Made by a program: the position numbers and the translations under genes. A stretch of DNA of 64,000 nucleotides, from contig NZ_CVSW01000063.1 of NCBI RefSeq assembly GCF_001180265.1, forward strand, positions 26,123 through 90,122. Direction: 5' to 3'. A model generated the notes under the pieces. It was not told the DNA's origin. It did no database searches and was given only the letters and a program-made list of their open reading frames with translations. Of the stretch, positions 16,236 to 26,929 are shown piece by piece (position 1 is the stretch's first letter; each line of letters starts with the position of its first letter). This stretch comes from Prochlorococcus marinus (lineage in GTDB: Bacteria; Cyanobacteriota; Cyanobacteriia; PCC-6307; Cyanobiaceae).

Positions 16236-17045
16236 ATGATTTGGCCTTTTAGACGAAAGTCAAAAAAAAGAATGGCTCGTATAGTAATTGATGAGCCTAT
16301 TACAAGTTCAACAAGAATTTCTGTCCTAAAAGCTCTTAAACAAATTGAGGATAGAGAATTTCCAGCTTTAATCGTGAGAATTGATTCGCCAGGGGGTACT
16401 GTTGGGGATAGCCAAGAAATATATTCTGCTATTAAAAGACTAAAAGATAAAGGATGTAAAGTAATTGCGAGTTTTGGAAACATATCAGCATCTGGAGGTG
16501 TTTACATTGGTGTTGCATCTGACAAAATAGTTGCTAATCCAGGCACAATTACAGGATCGATTGGTGTGATTATAAGGGGAAATAATTTATCCGAATTATT
16601 AGATAAGGTTGGCATAAAATTCGAGACTGTTAAAAGCGGCGTATTTAAAGATATTCTTTCTCCAGATAAACCCTTGACTAAGGAAGGGAGGGAACTACTT
16701 CAAGGGCTAATAGATGAAAGCTACAAACAATTTACCGAAGCTGTTGCTAAAGGAAGAAATTTACCTGTTGAAGAGGTAAGAAAATTCGCCGATGGAAGAA
16801 TTTTTACTGGAACGCAAGCAAAAGAATTAGGTCTTGTTGATGAAGTTGGAGATGAATTTGTCGCTAGGGAACTTGCTGCAAAAATGGTTAATATTGACCC
16901 TAAAATTCAGCCCTTAACATTTGGGAAGAAAAAAAAGAAAATACTAGGACTAATTCCAGGTAGTAAGATAATTGAAAAAGTTTTCAATAATATCTTCTTT
17001 GAGATTGATTCATCTAATAAAATACTCTGGTTGTACAAGCCTTAA
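16236..17045 (+). CDS. sppA: Signal peptide peptidase SppA, short form
   Basis: 269 aa serine protease of the S49 family, which cleaves leftover signal peptides in or near the membrane. The catalytic Ser lies in GNISASGGVYIG and the Lys of the Ser-Lys dyad in SGVFKDILSPDKP; VANPGTITGSIGVI is also conserved. It is the short SppA36-like form but lacks an obvious N-terminal membrane helix. Cyanobacterial SppA has been connected to light-dependent changes of the antenna. Six bases separate it from aroH, indicating an operon. Confidence 0.92.
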   Translation: MIWPFRRKSKKRMARIVIDEPITSSTRISVLKALKQIEDREFPALIVRIDSPGGTVGDSQEIYSAIKRLKDKGCKVIASFGNISASGGVYIGVASDKIVANPGTITGSIGVIIRGNNLSELLDKVGIKFETVKSGVFKDILSPDKPLTKEGRELLQGLIDESYKQFTEAVAKGRNLPVEEVRKFADGRIFTGTQAKELGLVDEVGDEFVARELAAKMVNIDPKIQPLTFGKKKKKILGLIPGSKIIEKVFNNIFFEIDSSNKILWLYKP

Positions 17046-17051
17046 CTTAAT

Positions 17052-17435
17052 ATGGATGAAAAAATGAAAGATAATTATAAAATTACTGTTATTAGAGGAG
17101 CCACAACAGCATCTGGTAATTCTGTTAATGAAATAGAGGATGCCGTAGTTGAATTAATAGATGAATTAATTTCACGCAACAATCTCATAAAAACGAACTT
17201 ATTATCCATTACATTTACCGCAACAAAAGATTTGGATGCATGTTTTCCTGCTTCAATAGCTAGGAAATGTAATGGACTTGATTCAGTAGCTTTTTTAGAT
17301 TGTCAACAAATGTATGTCTCTAACGACGTAGATTTTTGTATAAGAATAATGGCACAAGTTTTATTACCTACAAATTTTCCTGTAAAGCATCCTTATTTAA
17401 GAGGGGCTTCAAAATTAAGGACAGATAGATGTTAA
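17052..17435 (+). CDS. aroH: Chorismate mutase, AroH class
   Basis: 127 aa, the length of the monofunctional AroH-type chorismate mutase that converts chorismate to prephenate for Phe/Tyr synthesis. Seen motifs are IRGATTASGNS (active-site Arg), SITFTATKDLDACFPASIAR and FCIRIMAQVLLP. A second in-frame ATG (residue 5) may be the start actually used. It follows sppA with a six-base gap, a pairing I believe recurs in marine picocyanobacteria. Confidence 0.95.
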   Translation: MDEKMKDNYKITVIRGATTASGNSVNEIEDAVVELIDELISRNNLIKTNLLSITFTATKDLDACFPASIARKCNGLDSVAFLDCQQMYVSNDVDFCIRIMAQVLLPTNFPVKHPYLRGASKLRTDRC

Positions 17436-17506
17436 TCTTAGTAAAACAATTTTTCCACCTAAAAGTTGTATAGGCCTAATTAATCCTTTAAAAATTTATT
17501 TGATCA

Positions 17507-18082
17507 ATGTTAAAAAAAACAAATAAACTAGCTTTAAATCATAAAGTTTTAAGGTTTTTTCTTTTACCTATAGTTCTATTTACAACTCCTTTTTATATAG
17601 GACAAAATGCTAAAGCAGGGTTGGAATTTCAATGGGACCAAGACTCTGGGTATAGGCGATTAAAGTGGTTTCAAAAAGAAAATCAGCGAAGGTTTAGGAA
17701 TAAGATTTATTTTTTCTTGAGGCCATCTGATAGAAAAACTGATCTTTTAAAAATCAATTTAGCTATCCCCAAATCTTTTAAAGTCAGTCTAAAAACAGAA
17801 AAAATTAGTTTATGCAAGGTAAGGATAGGTGGTTTTGAAAATCGGACAAAATGTTTAGAAGATATACCAGCTGATATTGAAATTAATACCGATGAGTCAT
17901 CCCTAAGATCCTTAAACATTTATCCCTACAAAGCAATTCCCTCTAATAAAGATAGTTATGCAGTTGTCTTAAAAGTCAATAATCCAAACAAATCAGGACT
18001 TCATCAATTCCATTCATATGGGCAACCTAAAGGGAAATCAATTTTAAGTTATTTAGGAAGCTGGACTATAGTGATCGATTAA
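17507..18082 (+). CDS. DUF2808 domain-containing exported protein
   Basis: 191 aa. A signal-peptide-like hydrophobic stretch (about residues 15-36, ending near QNAKA) is followed by a DUF2808 domain: LEFQWD, a beta-rich middle with LNIYPYKAIPSN, and NPNKSGLHQFHSYGQPKG near the C terminus. DUF2808 is found in cyanobacterial exported proteins and has no established function. It lies immediately upstream of rpmH, 30 bases away. Confidence 0.88.
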   Translation: MLKKTNKLALNHKVLRFFLLPIVLFTTPFYIGQNAKAGLEFQWDQDSGYRRLKWFQKENQRRFRNKIYFFLRPSDRKTDLLKINLAIPKSFKVSLKTEKISLCKVRIGGFENRTKCLEDIPADIEINTDESSLRSLNIYPYKAIPSNKDSYAVVLKVNNPNKSGLHQFHSYGQPKGKSILSYLGSWTIVID

Positions 18083-18112
18083 ATGATAAATTAAATATGG
18101 ATAAATAAAAAA

Positions 18113-18250
18113 ATGACTAAAAGAACTTTTGGCGGGACCTCAAGAAAAAGAAAACGTGTATCTGGATTTAGAGTAAGAATGCGTTCTCATACAGGAAGAA
18201 GAGTAATTAAAAGTAGAAGACAAAAAGGTAGAGAAAGGATAGCTGTTTAA
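18113..18250 (+). CDS. rpmH: 50S ribosomal protein L34
   Basis: 45 aa, full length: begins [20 protein letters not shown] and continues with the L34 signature [18 protein letters not shown]. Very basic, binds 23S rRNA. The ATG is at 18113-18115 and TAA at 18248-18250. It heads the conserved rpmH-rnpA-PH-yidC order and precedes rnpA by ten bases. Confidence 0.98.
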
Positions 18251-18260
18251 CTCTAAAGAA

Positions 18261-18647
18261 ATGGCCTTACCCAAACACATGCGTCTAAAGGGACATAGGA
18301 CTTTTAATTACATCCACAAAAATTCCAGAAAGTACTATGGAGAATTAATGACATTTAAAGTGGTAAGGTCAAATCCAAAAATACTCTTATCCCATAAAAT
18401 CATAAGTACATCTAACAAATTTAGGTTTGCAATTGCCATTAGCAAAAAAATTTCAAAAAAAGCTGTTGAAAGAAATAAAATAAGAAGAATTTTTCAAGAA
18501 TGGATACTAACGAACATTAAAAAAATTAATAACCACAAACCTTATTGGTTACTTGTTAACCTTAAATGTGAAGATTTCTGCAATGATAAAAATAGACTTT
18601 TGGAGGAATTTCAAAGCTTAATGTTCAAATCCCGTCTAATCAAATGA
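18261..18647 (+). CDS. rnpA: Ribonuclease P protein component
   Basis: 128 aa, basic. The N-terminal MALPKHMRLKGHRTFNYIH and the central FRFAIAISKKISKKAVERNKIRRIFQEW (the RNR motif that binds RNase P RNA and leader) identify it. It assists 5' maturation of tRNAs. The insertion between residues 35 and 50 is lysine-rich. It overlaps the PH-domain gene by four bases (ATGA), so translation is probably coupled. Confidence 0.97.
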   Translation: MALPKHMRLKGHRTFNYIHKNSRKYYGELMTFKVVRSNPKILLSHKIISTSNKFRFAIAISKKISKKAVERNKIRRIFQEWILTNIKKINNHKPYWLLVNLKCEDFCNDKNRLLEEFQSLMFKSRLIK

Positions 18648-19057
18648 TTAACATGAATGAAGAAACCTTTTACGAAGGTGGTCCTGCAAAAAGTGATTTA
18701 ATAATAAATCTTATTGCAGGTATCACTATCCTTGGTTTACCATTTACCTTTGCCGCAATAGTTAGAGCATTGTGGTTGAGATATAAGATCACAAATAAAA
18801 GAATTACAATAGATGGTGGATGGTTTGGTAAAAACAAAACACAAGTTTCTTTAAGTAATATTGATGAAATCAGATCTATCCCAAGGGGATTCGGATCATA
18901 TGGAGATATGGTTCTTATTCTTAATGATGGATCGAAAGTTGAGATGAAATCATTACCACTATTTAGAGAAAAGCAAAAATTCATTGAAGAAAATATAAGT
19001 AAAAGATCACAAATCCCAAATCTCAGCCAGGTAGAAGGATTTGCTACTAAATCCTAA
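18644..19057 (+). CDS. PH domain-containing membrane protein (bPH2/YdbS-like)
   Basis: 137 aa. One or two hydrophobic helices (about residues 22-48) are followed by a bacterial pleckstrin-homology-like domain: YKITNKRITIDGGWFGKNKTQVSLSNIDEIR, then MVLILNDGSKVEMKSLP. This gene recurs between rnpA and yidC in cyanobacteria; the role is unknown, perhaps at the membrane with YidC. ATG at 18644 overlaps the rnpA stop; a second ATG at residue 3 is possible. Confidence 0.9.
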   Translation: MINMNEETFYEGGPAKSDLIINLIAGITILGLPFTFAAIVRALWLRYKITNKRITIDGGWFGKNKTQVSLSNIDEIRSIPRGFGSYGDMVLILNDGSKVEMKSLPLFREKQKFIEENISKRSQIPNLSQVEGFATKS

Positions 19058-19129
19058 ATAAATTAATTACAAAAACCTTTTTTTCCTGTAAAATAAGATG
19101 TCTATTAAAATTTCACTCTTTTTAATATC

Positions 19130-20272
19130 GTGATAGGGTTCATTTCTGAAAAACTACTTATCCCGATTCTAGATTTTTTCTATGGTTTAGTACCTAGTTA
19201 TGGTTTAGCAATTGTTGCATTAACAGTCGTAATTAGAATTGCACTTTTCCCTTTAAGCGCTGGTTCCATTAGAAGTGCAAGAAGGATGAAAATTGCCCAA
19301 CCAGTAATGCAAAAAAGGCAAGCAGAAATAAAATCTAAGTTTTCTGGCGATCCAAAGAAACAGCAAGAAGAATTAGGAAAACTTATGAATGAATTTGGAA
19401 GTCCTCTTGCAGGATGCCTTCCGTTGATTGTACAAATGCCCGTGCTATTTGCATTGTTTGCAACCCTAAGGGGATCTCCTTTTGCTGATGTCCCATACAA
19501 CATAAACCTTAAGGTAGTTCCACAGGACCAAATTGCAGCTATTGACCCAAAACCTTATAAATCCCCCAGACACTCTATTTTCATTACAGAAAAATCACAT
19601 TTTCCTGTAATTGCTACTATCCCTAACGGAACGAAATTAGGAACAGAAGAATCAATAAAAATAAATTTACAAACCACAAACGGCACTAGCTATTCAGAAG
19701 TTTTATCTAAATTCGATAATGGATCAAAATTCCTTCCTACCTGGAAGATTTCAAAAGGGTCCGAAAACCTAAAAATTTCACAAGACGGTACAGTAACTGC
19801 TATTAAACCGGGAGATGCGACTATTGAAGCTAAAATCCCTGGTCTAGCTGCAAAAAGCGGTTTTCTTTTTATTAAAGCTCTAGGTCAGGTAGGTTTTTAT
19901 GTTGATGGCTCAATCAATTGGGATATTGCTGCACTTGTTGGTGCTTTTGGATTAACTTTACTACTCTCTCAAGTTTTATCTAGTCAGGGCATGCCTGCAA
20001 ATCCACAGCAATCAACAGCCAATAAGATTACACCAGTAATGATTACTGGTATGTTTCTTTTTTTCCCCCTTCCAGCAGGAGTTTTACTTTACATGGTTGT
20101 TGCCAATATATTCCAAGCATTCCAGACTTTTCTTCTTAATAAAGAAGCTTTACCAGAGAATCTACAGAAAATTTTAGATCAACAATTATTGTCAAAAAAT
20201 GAAGTAATAACTACCTCTGCCACAAATATTTCAGATAAAAGATTACCTTTCGAACCCAACAGTAAAAAATAG
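19130..20272 (+). CDS. yidC: Membrane protein insertase YidC/Oxa1/Alb3
   Basis: 380 aa, GTG start. It inserts and folds proteins in the plasma and thylakoid membranes. The 60KD_IMP core is visible: first helices with [20 protein letters not shown], the conserved Arg, the coiled hairpin [21 protein letters not shown] and [25 protein letters not shown], then the last helices [29 protein letters not shown]. Between them, residues about 160-248 form an extra exposed domain with W-KIS..., [21 protein letters not shown], which looks like a bacterial Ig-like (BIG_2) domain. Confidence 0.97.
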   Translation: MIGFISEKLLIPILDFFYGLVPSYGLAIVALTVVIRIALFPLSAGSIRSARRMKIAQPVMQKRQAEIKSKFSGDPKKQQEELGKLMNEFGSPLAGCLPLIVQMPVLFALFATLRGSPFADVPYNINLKVVPQDQIAAIDPKPYKSPRHSIFITEKSHFPVIATIPNGTKLGTEESIKINLQTTNGTSYSEVLSKFDNGSKFLPTWKISKGSENLKISQDGTVTAIKPGDATIEAKIPGLAAKSGFLFIKALGQVGFYVDGSINWDIAALVGAFGLTLLLSQVLSSQGMPANPQQSTANKITPVMITGMFLFFPLPAGVLLYMVVANIFQAFQTFLLNKEALPENLQKILDQQLLSKNEVITTSATNISDKRLPFEPNSKK

Positions 20273-20284
20273 TCTTGATCTTAA

Positions 20285-21754
20285 ATGATGGATTCATGGT
20301 GTAGAAATTTTGAATTACTTATAAAATCAAGAACCTCTTTAATTTGGATCAGGACCAAAGAAGAGGAAAGATTAGAAAAATTAATTAATTATTCTTGTGA
20401 AAGAATAAATATAAAAAGATTCATTAGCTGGGATTGTGTTAGCGGTATAAAAGGATTAATAAATGAAGAAGGTAAATTTTCTAACAATCCTTTAGGAATT
20501 CTTAATTGGCTTAAAGAACAAAACTCTGAAATTCCAACGGTTTTGTTAGTAAAAGATTTTCATAAATTTTATGATGATCCATCTATCAATAGAACTATTA
20601 AAGAACTATTTTCAAACCTTAAGAAAACTAGTCACAATTTAATTATTAGTTCACATTTATTTCCATCATCTGAAGATCTCGATGAATTAATGGCAATTGT
20701 AAATTTACCTTTACCTGATCAAAAAGAATTGAAAAATCTAATAAAAAAAATTGCTATTAATACCAATTCCAATCTTGAGGAACAAGACTTAAACGAACTT
20801 TCTATAGCTTCAAGTGGACTTACCGAAATAAAAGTAAAGCAAGTCACGGCAAAGGCCCTTGCTCAAAGAGGGAAAATAAGTAAAGAAGATATTAAAGATA
20901 TTCTTGATGAAAAAAAACAAGTGATCGCCAGAAGTGAAATTTTAGAATTTTTCGAAGCTAAATCAAGTCAAGAAGATATTGGTGGTTTAAATGTTTTAAA
21001 AGTTTGGCTTAATCAGAGATACAGAGCCTTTTCTAAAGAAGCTAGAGACTATGGACTACCAATTCCAAAAGGCGTATTACTAGTAGGGGCGCAAGGTACC
21101 GGAAAATCACTTACTGCCAAATCAATTTCCAATAGTTGGTCAATGCCACTTCTTAGGTTAGATGTTGGAAGACTATTCTCTAGCCTTGTTGGTTCGAGCG
21201 AGGCAAGAACAAGAGAAACAATATTAAGAGCTGAGGCTATGTCACCTTGTATCCTTTGGATTGATGAAATTGATAAGGGCTTTGGCGGCGATGCTAGAAG
21301 TGACGGAGGCACTAGTCAAAGGGTTTTGGCAAGTTTATTAACTTGGATGGCTGAAAAAGAATCCGCTGTATTTGTAATTGCCACTGCGAATGCTATAGAT
21401 AAGCTTCCTGCTGAATTATTGAGGAAAGGTAGATTCGATGAAATATTTTTTCTTGATTTGCCAAATTCCGAAGAAAGATTAAGTATTCTGGATTTGCACT
21501 TAAAAAAAAGAAGACCAAGTTATAGTTTTCCTCTTTCTACTATTATCGATAGAACAGATGGATTCTCAGGGGCAGAACTTGAACAAGCAGTAATAGAGGG
21601 GATGCATATTTCATTCTCTGAAAATAGAGAGCTTATGGAGAAAGATTTAATAAAGGCAGTTTCTGAATTAGTGCCTTTATCAAGAACCGCTAAAGAGCAA
21701 ATTGATTTCCTAAAAGAATGGTCATCCACAGGACGAGCCCGATCTGCATCGTGA
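20285..21754 (+). CDS. ycf46: AAA+ ATPase, Ycf46 family
   Basis: 489 aa, full length for Ycf46. The N-terminal part (about 1-220) is the family-specific domain; the C-terminal AAA+ module has Walker A GAQGTGKS, Walker B ILWIDEIDKGFG, and the arginine-finger region LLRKGRFDEIF. Ycf46 is conserved in cyanobacteria and plastids and has been tied to regulation of photosynthesis and carbon uptake; the exact activity is unknown. It starts 12 bases after yidC, so may share its transcript. Confidence 0.93.
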   Translation: MMDSWCRNFELLIKSRTSLIWIRTKEEERLEKLINYSCERINIKRFISWDCVSGIKGLINEEGKFSNNPLGILNWLKEQNSEIPTVLLVKDFHKFYDDPSINRTIKELFSNLKKTSHNLIISSHLFPSSEDLDELMAIVNLPLPDQKELKNLIKKIAINTNSNLEEQDLNELSIASSGLTEIKVKQVTAKALAQRGKISKEDIKDILDEKKQVIARSEILEFFEAKSSQEDIGGLNVLKVWLNQRYRAFSKEARDYGLPIPKGVLLVGAQGTGKSLTAKSISNSWSMPLLRLDVGRLFSSLVGSSEARTRETILRAEAMSPCILWIDEIDKGFGGDARSDGGTSQRVLASLLTWMAEKESAVFVIATANAIDKLPAELLRKGRFDEIFFLDLPNSEERLSILDLHLKKRRPSYSFPLSTIIDRTDGFSGAELEQAVIEGMHISFSENRELMEKDLIKAVSELVPLSRTAKEQIDFLKEWSSTGRARSAS

Positions 21755-21875
21755 GTAAAATTTAATTTTTAAATATTTCATAAGTCAGGAATCATTAATT
21801 TAGTTAATTTTTAATCAAAAAACCCTAATAATTCATTGAGATTAACTATCTTAATTAATGTATAAAAAAAAAAGA

Positions 21876-23153
21876 GTGTTAGATCAAAAATTAATAAGAG
21901 AAAATCCAACATCTGTTGAAGAGAATTTATCCTTGAGAGGAAAAATTTATAATGTATCCCACATACACGAATTAACTGTTAAGAAAAAAGATATTGATAT
22001 AGAAATATCCAGTCTTCAATCTGAGAGCAAAAAGTTAAGCAAATTAATTGGTCAAGAAATCAGCAAATCTAAAAATAATGATTCTCCTGAACTAATCTCT
22101 TTAAAAAAGAAGGGAAATGAATACAGAGTTAAAATTTCTGAACTCGAAGAGAAACAAAGAATATTAGATAAAGAAGTAGATAATGAGATTTATAATTTGC
22201 CAAATTTTCCTAGCAAAGAAGCGCCTATTGGAAAAGATGAAAGTGATAATTTACAAATAAAAACTTGGGGGGATCCTCTAATAAAAGAGAATATAAAATC
22301 ACACTGGGAAATAGGAGAAAGTCTTAATATTTTCGACTCTGTAAAATCAACAAAAATATCAAAAAGTCGTTTTATCACTCTCATAGGCAATGGTGCCAGA
22401 TTAGAGAGGGCATTAATTAATTTTATGCTCGATATGCATACTAAAAATGGTTACTTGGAATTAATGCCGCCAGCTTTAGTAAATTCAGAAAGTCTTACCG
22501 GATCTGGTCAATTACCTAAATTTTCAAATGAAAGTTTTAAGTGTTCTAATGACGATTTATGGCTTTCTCCAACAGCTGAAGTTCCACTAACTGCTTTTCA
22601 TAGAAACGAGCTTATTGATCCCAAGCAGTTACCTATTAAGTATGTTGCATATAGTCCATGTTTTCGGCGAGAAGCTGGAAGTTATGGAAGGGATACTAAA
22701 GGTTTAATAAGACTTCATCAATTTAATAAAGTTGAACTCTATTGGTTTTGTGATCCAAGTAAATCTTTAGAAGCTCATAAAAAGATTACTTCTGATGCAG
22801 AAAGCATTTTAAAAAAGCTCAACTTACCCTACAGATTAGTGGATATTTGTACCGGAGACTTAGGCTTTTCTTCTAGTAGAACTTTTGATCTTGAAGTTTG
22901 GCTTCCCAGTAGTAAATGTTATAGAGAAATTTCAAGTTGCAGTAATTGCCTAGACTTTCAAGCACGTAGATCATCAATAAGATCAAAAATTGATAAAAAA
23001 AATACATACATACATACCTTAAATGGCAGTGGACTCGCTATTGGAAGAACTATGGCTGCAATTCTCGAGAATGGCCAACAAGCAGATGGTAGCGTTAAGA
23101 TTCCAGATGCTCTGGTTCCATATTTTGGATCAAATTTTTTAAAAACTGCTTAA
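21876..23153 (+). CDS. serS: Seryl-tRNA synthetase
   Basis: About 425 aa. The N-terminal antiparallel coiled-coil arm (about residues 30-100) that grips the long variable arm of tRNA-Ser is followed by the class II core: motif 2 [22 protein letters not shown] and motif 3 [18 protein letters not shown]. The start is taken as GTG at 21876 because family members begin (M)[10 protein letters not shown]; an ATG six codons upstream (21858) would add only Tyr and basic residues and is less likely. It serves tRNAs such as the tRNA-Ser at 262-346. Confidence 0.96.
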   Translation: MLDQKLIRENPTSVEENLSLRGKIYNVSHIHELTVKKKDIDIEISSLQSESKKLSKLIGQEISKSKNNDSPELISLKKKGNEYRVKISELEEKQRILDKEVDNEIYNLPNFPSKEAPIGKDESDNLQIKTWGDPLIKENIKSHWEIGESLNIFDSVKSTKISKSRFITLIGNGARLERALINFMLDMHTKNGYLELMPPALVNSESLTGSGQLPKFSNESFKCSNDDLWLSPTAEVPLTAFHRNELIDPKQLPIKYVAYSPCFRREAGSYGRDTKGLIRLHQFNKVELYWFCDPSKSLEAHKKITSDAESILKKLNLPYRLVDICTGDLGFSSSRTFDLEVWLPSSKCYREISSCSNCLDFQARRSSIRSKIDKKNTYIHTLNGSGLAIGRTMAAILENGQQADGSVKIPDALVPYFGSNFLKTA

Positions 23154-23162
23154 TATAAAAAA

Positions 23163-24242
23163 ATGAATGTTTTAACCTCAATAACAGTACTTGGATTTCT
23201 AATTTTTTTTCATGAGATGGGACATTTTCTTGCAGCAATTTTGCAAGGTATCTATGTTGATGGATTTTCCATTGGTTTTGGACCATCAATAATTCAGAAA
23301 AGATATAAAAATATAACCTATTCACTTAGAGCCTTTCCTTTAGGGGGGTTTGTTTCTTTTCCTGATGAAGAAATAAATAATATTGATCCTAAAGATCCAA
23401 ATCTTTTAAAAAATAGGCCAGTTATACAAAGAGTAATTGTTATATCCGCTGGGGTATTTGCTAACTTAATTCTTGCCTATACCATCTTAATTGTAAATGT
23501 AACAACTATTGGAATTCCGTTTGATCCCGAGCCAGGTATTTTAGTTTTGGCTACTCAGCCGGACAAAGCTGCTTCGATTGCTGGATTACAAGCAGGGGAT
23601 AAAATCTTAAAAATTGAAGGCAATACTTTAGGAGCTGGCGATCAAGCAGTTTCTGCTTTAGTAAAAGAGATTCAAAATTCATCAGAGAACCCAATTTTGA
23701 TAACAATTAATCGAGATGGAGTACAAAAAGATTTAACTTTGGTACCAAAAAAAATAGATGGGAAGGGTACGATAGGAGCTCAATTACAACCTAATATAAA
23801 AAAAGAAACTAAAAAGACAAAAAACATATTTGAACTTTTTAAATACACCAATAATGAGTTTTTATCACTTTTGGTAAAAACAATACAAGGTTATAAAGGA
23901 TTAATTACAAATTTCTCCTCAACTGCTCAACAATTAAGTGGACCGGTAAAAATCGTTGAAATCGGTGCACAATTATCTCAACAAGGTGGTACAGGTATAT
24001 TATTATTTGCGGCTTTAATTTCTATTAATTTAGCAGTACTTAATTCATTACCTTTACCATTGTTAGATGGAGGACAACTTGTTTTCACTTTAATTGAAGG
24101 TTTTAGAGGAAAGCCCGTACCAGTCAAGGTACAAATGGTTGTTACTCAATCCAGTTTTTTTCTTTTAGTTGGACTAAGCGTTCTGCTTATTATTAGAGAT
24201 ACTAGTCAACTATTAATAGTACAAAGATTATTAAACCAATAA
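23163..24242 (+). CDS. rseP: Site-2 membrane metalloprotease RseP
   Basis: 359 aa intramembrane zinc protease. The HEMGH zinc motif is at residues 17-21 in the first helix; the second motif LDGGQ lies near residue 296. A single PDZ domain (about residues 115-205, with PDKAASIAGLQAGDKILKIEG) sits between. It would cleave membrane-anchored regulators or remnant signal peptides in the plasma membrane. It starts nine bases after serS. Confidence 0.95.
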   Translation: MNVLTSITVLGFLIFFHEMGHFLAAILQGIYVDGFSIGFGPSIIQKRYKNITYSLRAFPLGGFVSFPDEEINNIDPKDPNLLKNRPVIQRVIVISAGVFANLILAYTILIVNVTTIGIPFDPEPGILVLATQPDKAASIAGLQAGDKILKIEGNTLGAGDQAVSALVKEIQNSSENPILITINRDGVQKDLTLVPKKIDGKGTIGAQLQPNIKKETKKTKNIFELFKYTNNEFLSLLVKTIQGYKGLITNFSSTAQQLSGPVKIVEIGAQLSQQGGTGILLFAALISINLAVLNSLPLPLLDGGQLVFTLIEGFRGKPVPVKVQMVVTQSSFFLLVGLSVLLIIRDTSQLLIVQRLLNQ

Positions 24243-24306
24243 AAAAATTTTTAAAACTGTTCTTCAAGCTGTTAATATAGTGGATAGTTTTAAATATTCT
24301 AACTAA

Positions 24307-24609
24307 ATGGCGAAAAAGTCCATGATTGCGAGAGAAGTTAAACGCAAAAAACTTGTGAATAAATATGCTGCAAAAAGGAAAGCATTATTAGATGAATTTA
24401 ATGCCGCAAAAGACCCAATGGCAAGATTAGAAATTCATAGAAAGATTCAAGGCCTGCCAAGGAACTCTGCACCAAATAGAGTAAGAAATAGGTGTTGGGC
24501 AACTGGTAAACCGAGAGGAGTATATAGAGATTTTGGTCTTTGCAGAAATCAGTTAAGACAAAGAGCACACAATGGTGAACTTCCCGGTGTAGTTAAATCA
24601 AGTTGGTAA
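24307..24609 (+). CDS. rpsN: 30S ribosomal protein S14
   Basis: 100 aa, the long zinc-independent form typical of cyanobacteria. [20 protein letters not shown] and the C-terminal [26 protein letters not shown], ending GVVKSSW, are diagnostic. It lacks the CxxC-CxxC zinc pattern of the short form. Located alone between rseP and pnp. Confidence 0.98.
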   Translation: MAKKSMIAREVKRKKLVNKYAAKRKALLDEFNAAKDPMARLEIHRKIQGLPRNSAPNRVRNRCWATGKPRGVYRDFGLCRNQLRQRAHNGELPGVVKSSW

Positions 24610-24720
24610 AGTAAGCTTCTAATTATATTTTTTTTCTGCAGAAATTAAAATTAATAACCATTTAAAGACATTTTTAAAAAATTTTATAGCTTATTTAAAT
24701 ATTTACTCAATATGTCCCTA

Positions 24721-24726
24721 TATAAT
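24721..24726 (+). promoter_or_regulatory. Candidate -10 element upstream of pnp
   Basis: A perfect TATAAT lies 37 bases before the pnp GTG, in a 154-base gene-free gap. No good -35 hexamer is seen at the usual spacing, which is common in this AT-rich lineage. The call rests on the -10 match alone. Confidence 0.35.
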
Positions 24727-24763
24727 GTAAGAATGAATTATGTATAGATTTATAATTTAAAAA

Positions 24764-26929
24764 GTGGAAGGACAAAATAAGTCGATCACGTTTGACGGAC
24801 GAGAGATACGACTAACTACAGGACTATATGCTCCTCAAGCAAGCGGATCAGTAATGATTGAGTGTGGAGACACCTCTTTATTAGTTACAGCAACAAAAAC
24901 TGCAAAAAAAGAAGTTTCTGACTTTCTACCTCTAATTTGTGATTACGAGGAAAAACTATATGCTGCAGGAAGAATTCCCGGCGGTTTCATGAGAAGAGAA
25001 GGTCGTCCTCCGGAAAGAGCGACCTTGATTTCAAGATTGATTGATAGACCAATGAGACCTCTTTTCCCTGTCTGGATGAGAGATGAAATACAAATTGTTG
25101 CATCATGCCTTTCTCTTGACGAAAGAGTTCCAGCTGACGTTTTAGCTGTAACTGGAGCATCTATTGCAACATTATTGGGAGAGATACCTTTTTATGGACC
25201 CATGGCAGCGGTTCGCGTAGGTTTAATAGGTGATGATTTTATTCTCAATCCTAGTTATAGAGAAATTGAAAAAGGGGATTTAGATATTGTTGTAGCTGGA
25301 TCTCCAGATGGAATTGTAATGATTGAAGCTGGTGCCAATCAGCTTTCTGAACAAGATACTGTAGAAGCAATCGATTTTGGATATGAAGCAGTAACTGAAC
25401 TAATCAAATCTCAAGAAGACCTTCTTAAAGATCTAGGTATAAAACAAAATAAGCCCTCGGATCCTAAAGAAGATACAACCTTACCAGAATATTTAGAGAA
25501 AAACTGTACAAAGTCTATTGATTTGATTTTGAAAAAGTTTGATCAAACAAAAGAAGAAAGAGATGATGAACTTGAAAAAATTAAACTAGGAATACAAGAA
25601 AAAATTGAAGGTTTGAAAGATGATAACCAATTAAAAGTTTTAACTTCAGAAAATGATAAATTAATACATTCTGACTTTAAGAAACTAACCAAAAAATTAA
25701 TGAGAGCCCAGATTATTAAAGAGGGGAAAAGAGTTGATGGGAGAGACCTCGACGAGGTCAGAAAAATATCAGCTAACGCAGGAATTTTACCAAAAAGAGT
25801 TCACGGCTCTGCACTATTCCAAAGAGGCCTAACACAAGTGTTATCTACAACAACCTTAGGTACCCCTAGTGATGCTCAAGAGATGGATGATCTAAATCCT
25901 AGTACTGAAAAGACTTATCTTCATCATTACAATTTCCCTCCTTATTCAGTCGGAGAAACTAGACCAATGAGAACTCCTGGAAGGAGAGAAATTGGTCATG
26001 GAGCTCTTGCAGAAAGAGCAATTATACCTGTCCTTCCAGGTAAAGAAACATTTCCTTATGTTCTAAGAGTCGTTAGTGAAGTATTAAGTTCAAATGGCTC
26101 TACCTCAATGGGTTCTGTTTGTGGTAGTACCCTCTCATTATTAGATGCAGGAGTGCCTCTAAAAGCTCCAGTTAGCGGAACTGCTATGGGTTTAATTAAA
26201 GAAGGTAATGAGATAAGAATTCTTACAGATATCCAGGGGATTGAGGATTTCCTCGGAGATATGGATTTCAAAGTTGCGGGGACTGAAAAAGGCATTACAG
26301 CATTACAAATGGATATGAAAATAACTGGATTACCAGTATCAGTTATTTCAGATGCTATTAAAAAAGCAAGACCAGCAAGGATTCATATATTAGAGAAAAT
26401 GCAAGAGGCGATTGATAAGCCCCAAGAAGCTTTATCTCCTCATGCTCCAAGACTTTTAAGTTTTAGAATTGATCCTGAACTAATTGGAACAGTGATTGGC
26501 CCTGGAGGAAGAACTATTAAAGGTATTACAGAAAGAACTAATACAAAAATAGATATAGAGGATGGAGGCATAGTAACAATAGCCTCCCATGATGGTGCTG
26601 CAGCTGAAGAAGCACAAAAGATAATAGAAGGATTAACAAGAAAAGTTCATGAAGGTGAAATTTTCTCTGGTGTCGTTACAAGAATTATTCCAATTGGAGC
26701 TTTCGTAGAAATTCTGCCTGGTAAGGAAGGGATGGTTCATATTTCTCAACTATCTGAAGCGAGAGTTGAAAGGGTTGAGGATGTTGTAAGGCAGGGTGAT
26801 GAAGTAACAGTGAGGGTTAGAGAAATAGATAGTAGAGGAAGAATAAACCTTACCCTAAGAGGAGTTTCACAAAATAACGGAATGAATTATCCAGAGCCTA
26901 CCCCAACGCCCGTAGCACCTCTAAATTAG
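24764..26929 (+). CDS. pnp: Polyribonucleotide nucleotidyltransferase (PNPase)
   Basis: 721 aa, GTG start. It degrades RNA 3' to 5' using phosphate and can also add tails. Domain order: first RNase PH (about 5-225), helical linker (about 240-320), second RNase PH (about 325-550), KH (about 560-625, with [14 protein letters not shown]) and S1 (about 625-695, with [34 protein letters not shown]). It converges with cysQ with a four-base stop overlap, and a 16-bp perfect inverted repeat lies just past its stop. Confidence 0.98.
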   Translation: MEGQNKSITFDGREIRLTTGLYAPQASGSVMIECGDTSLLVTATKTAKKEVSDFLPLICDYEEKLYAAGRIPGGFMRREGRPPERATLISRLIDRPMRPLFPVWMRDEIQIVASCLSLDERVPADVLAVTGASIATLLGEIPFYGPMAAVRVGLIGDDFILNPSYREIEKGDLDIVVAGSPDGIVMIEAGANQLSEQDTVEAIDFGYEAVTELIKSQEDLLKDLGIKQNKPSDPKEDTTLPEYLEKNCTKSIDLILKKFDQTKEERDDELEKIKLGIQEKIEGLKDDNQLKVLTSENDKLIHSDFKKLTKKLMRAQIIKEGKRVDGRDLDEVRKISANAGILPKRVHGSALFQRGLTQVLSTTTLGTPSDAQEMDDLNPSTEKTYLHHYNFPPYSVGETRPMRTPGRREIGHGALAERAIIPVLPGKETFPYVLRVVSEVLSSNGSTSMGSVCGSTLSLLDAGVPLKAPVSGTAMGLIKEGNEIRILTDIQGIEDFLGDMDFKVAGTEKGITALQMDMKITGLPVSVISDAIKKARPARIHILEKMQEAIDKPQEALSPHAPRLLSFRIDPELIGTVIGPGGRTIKGITERTNTKIDIEDGGIVTIASHDGAAAEEAQKIIEGLTRKVHEGEIFSGVVTRIIPIGAFVEILPGKEGMVHISQLSEARVERVEDVVRQGDEVTVRVREIDSRGRINLTLRGVSQNNGMNYPEPTPTPVAPLN

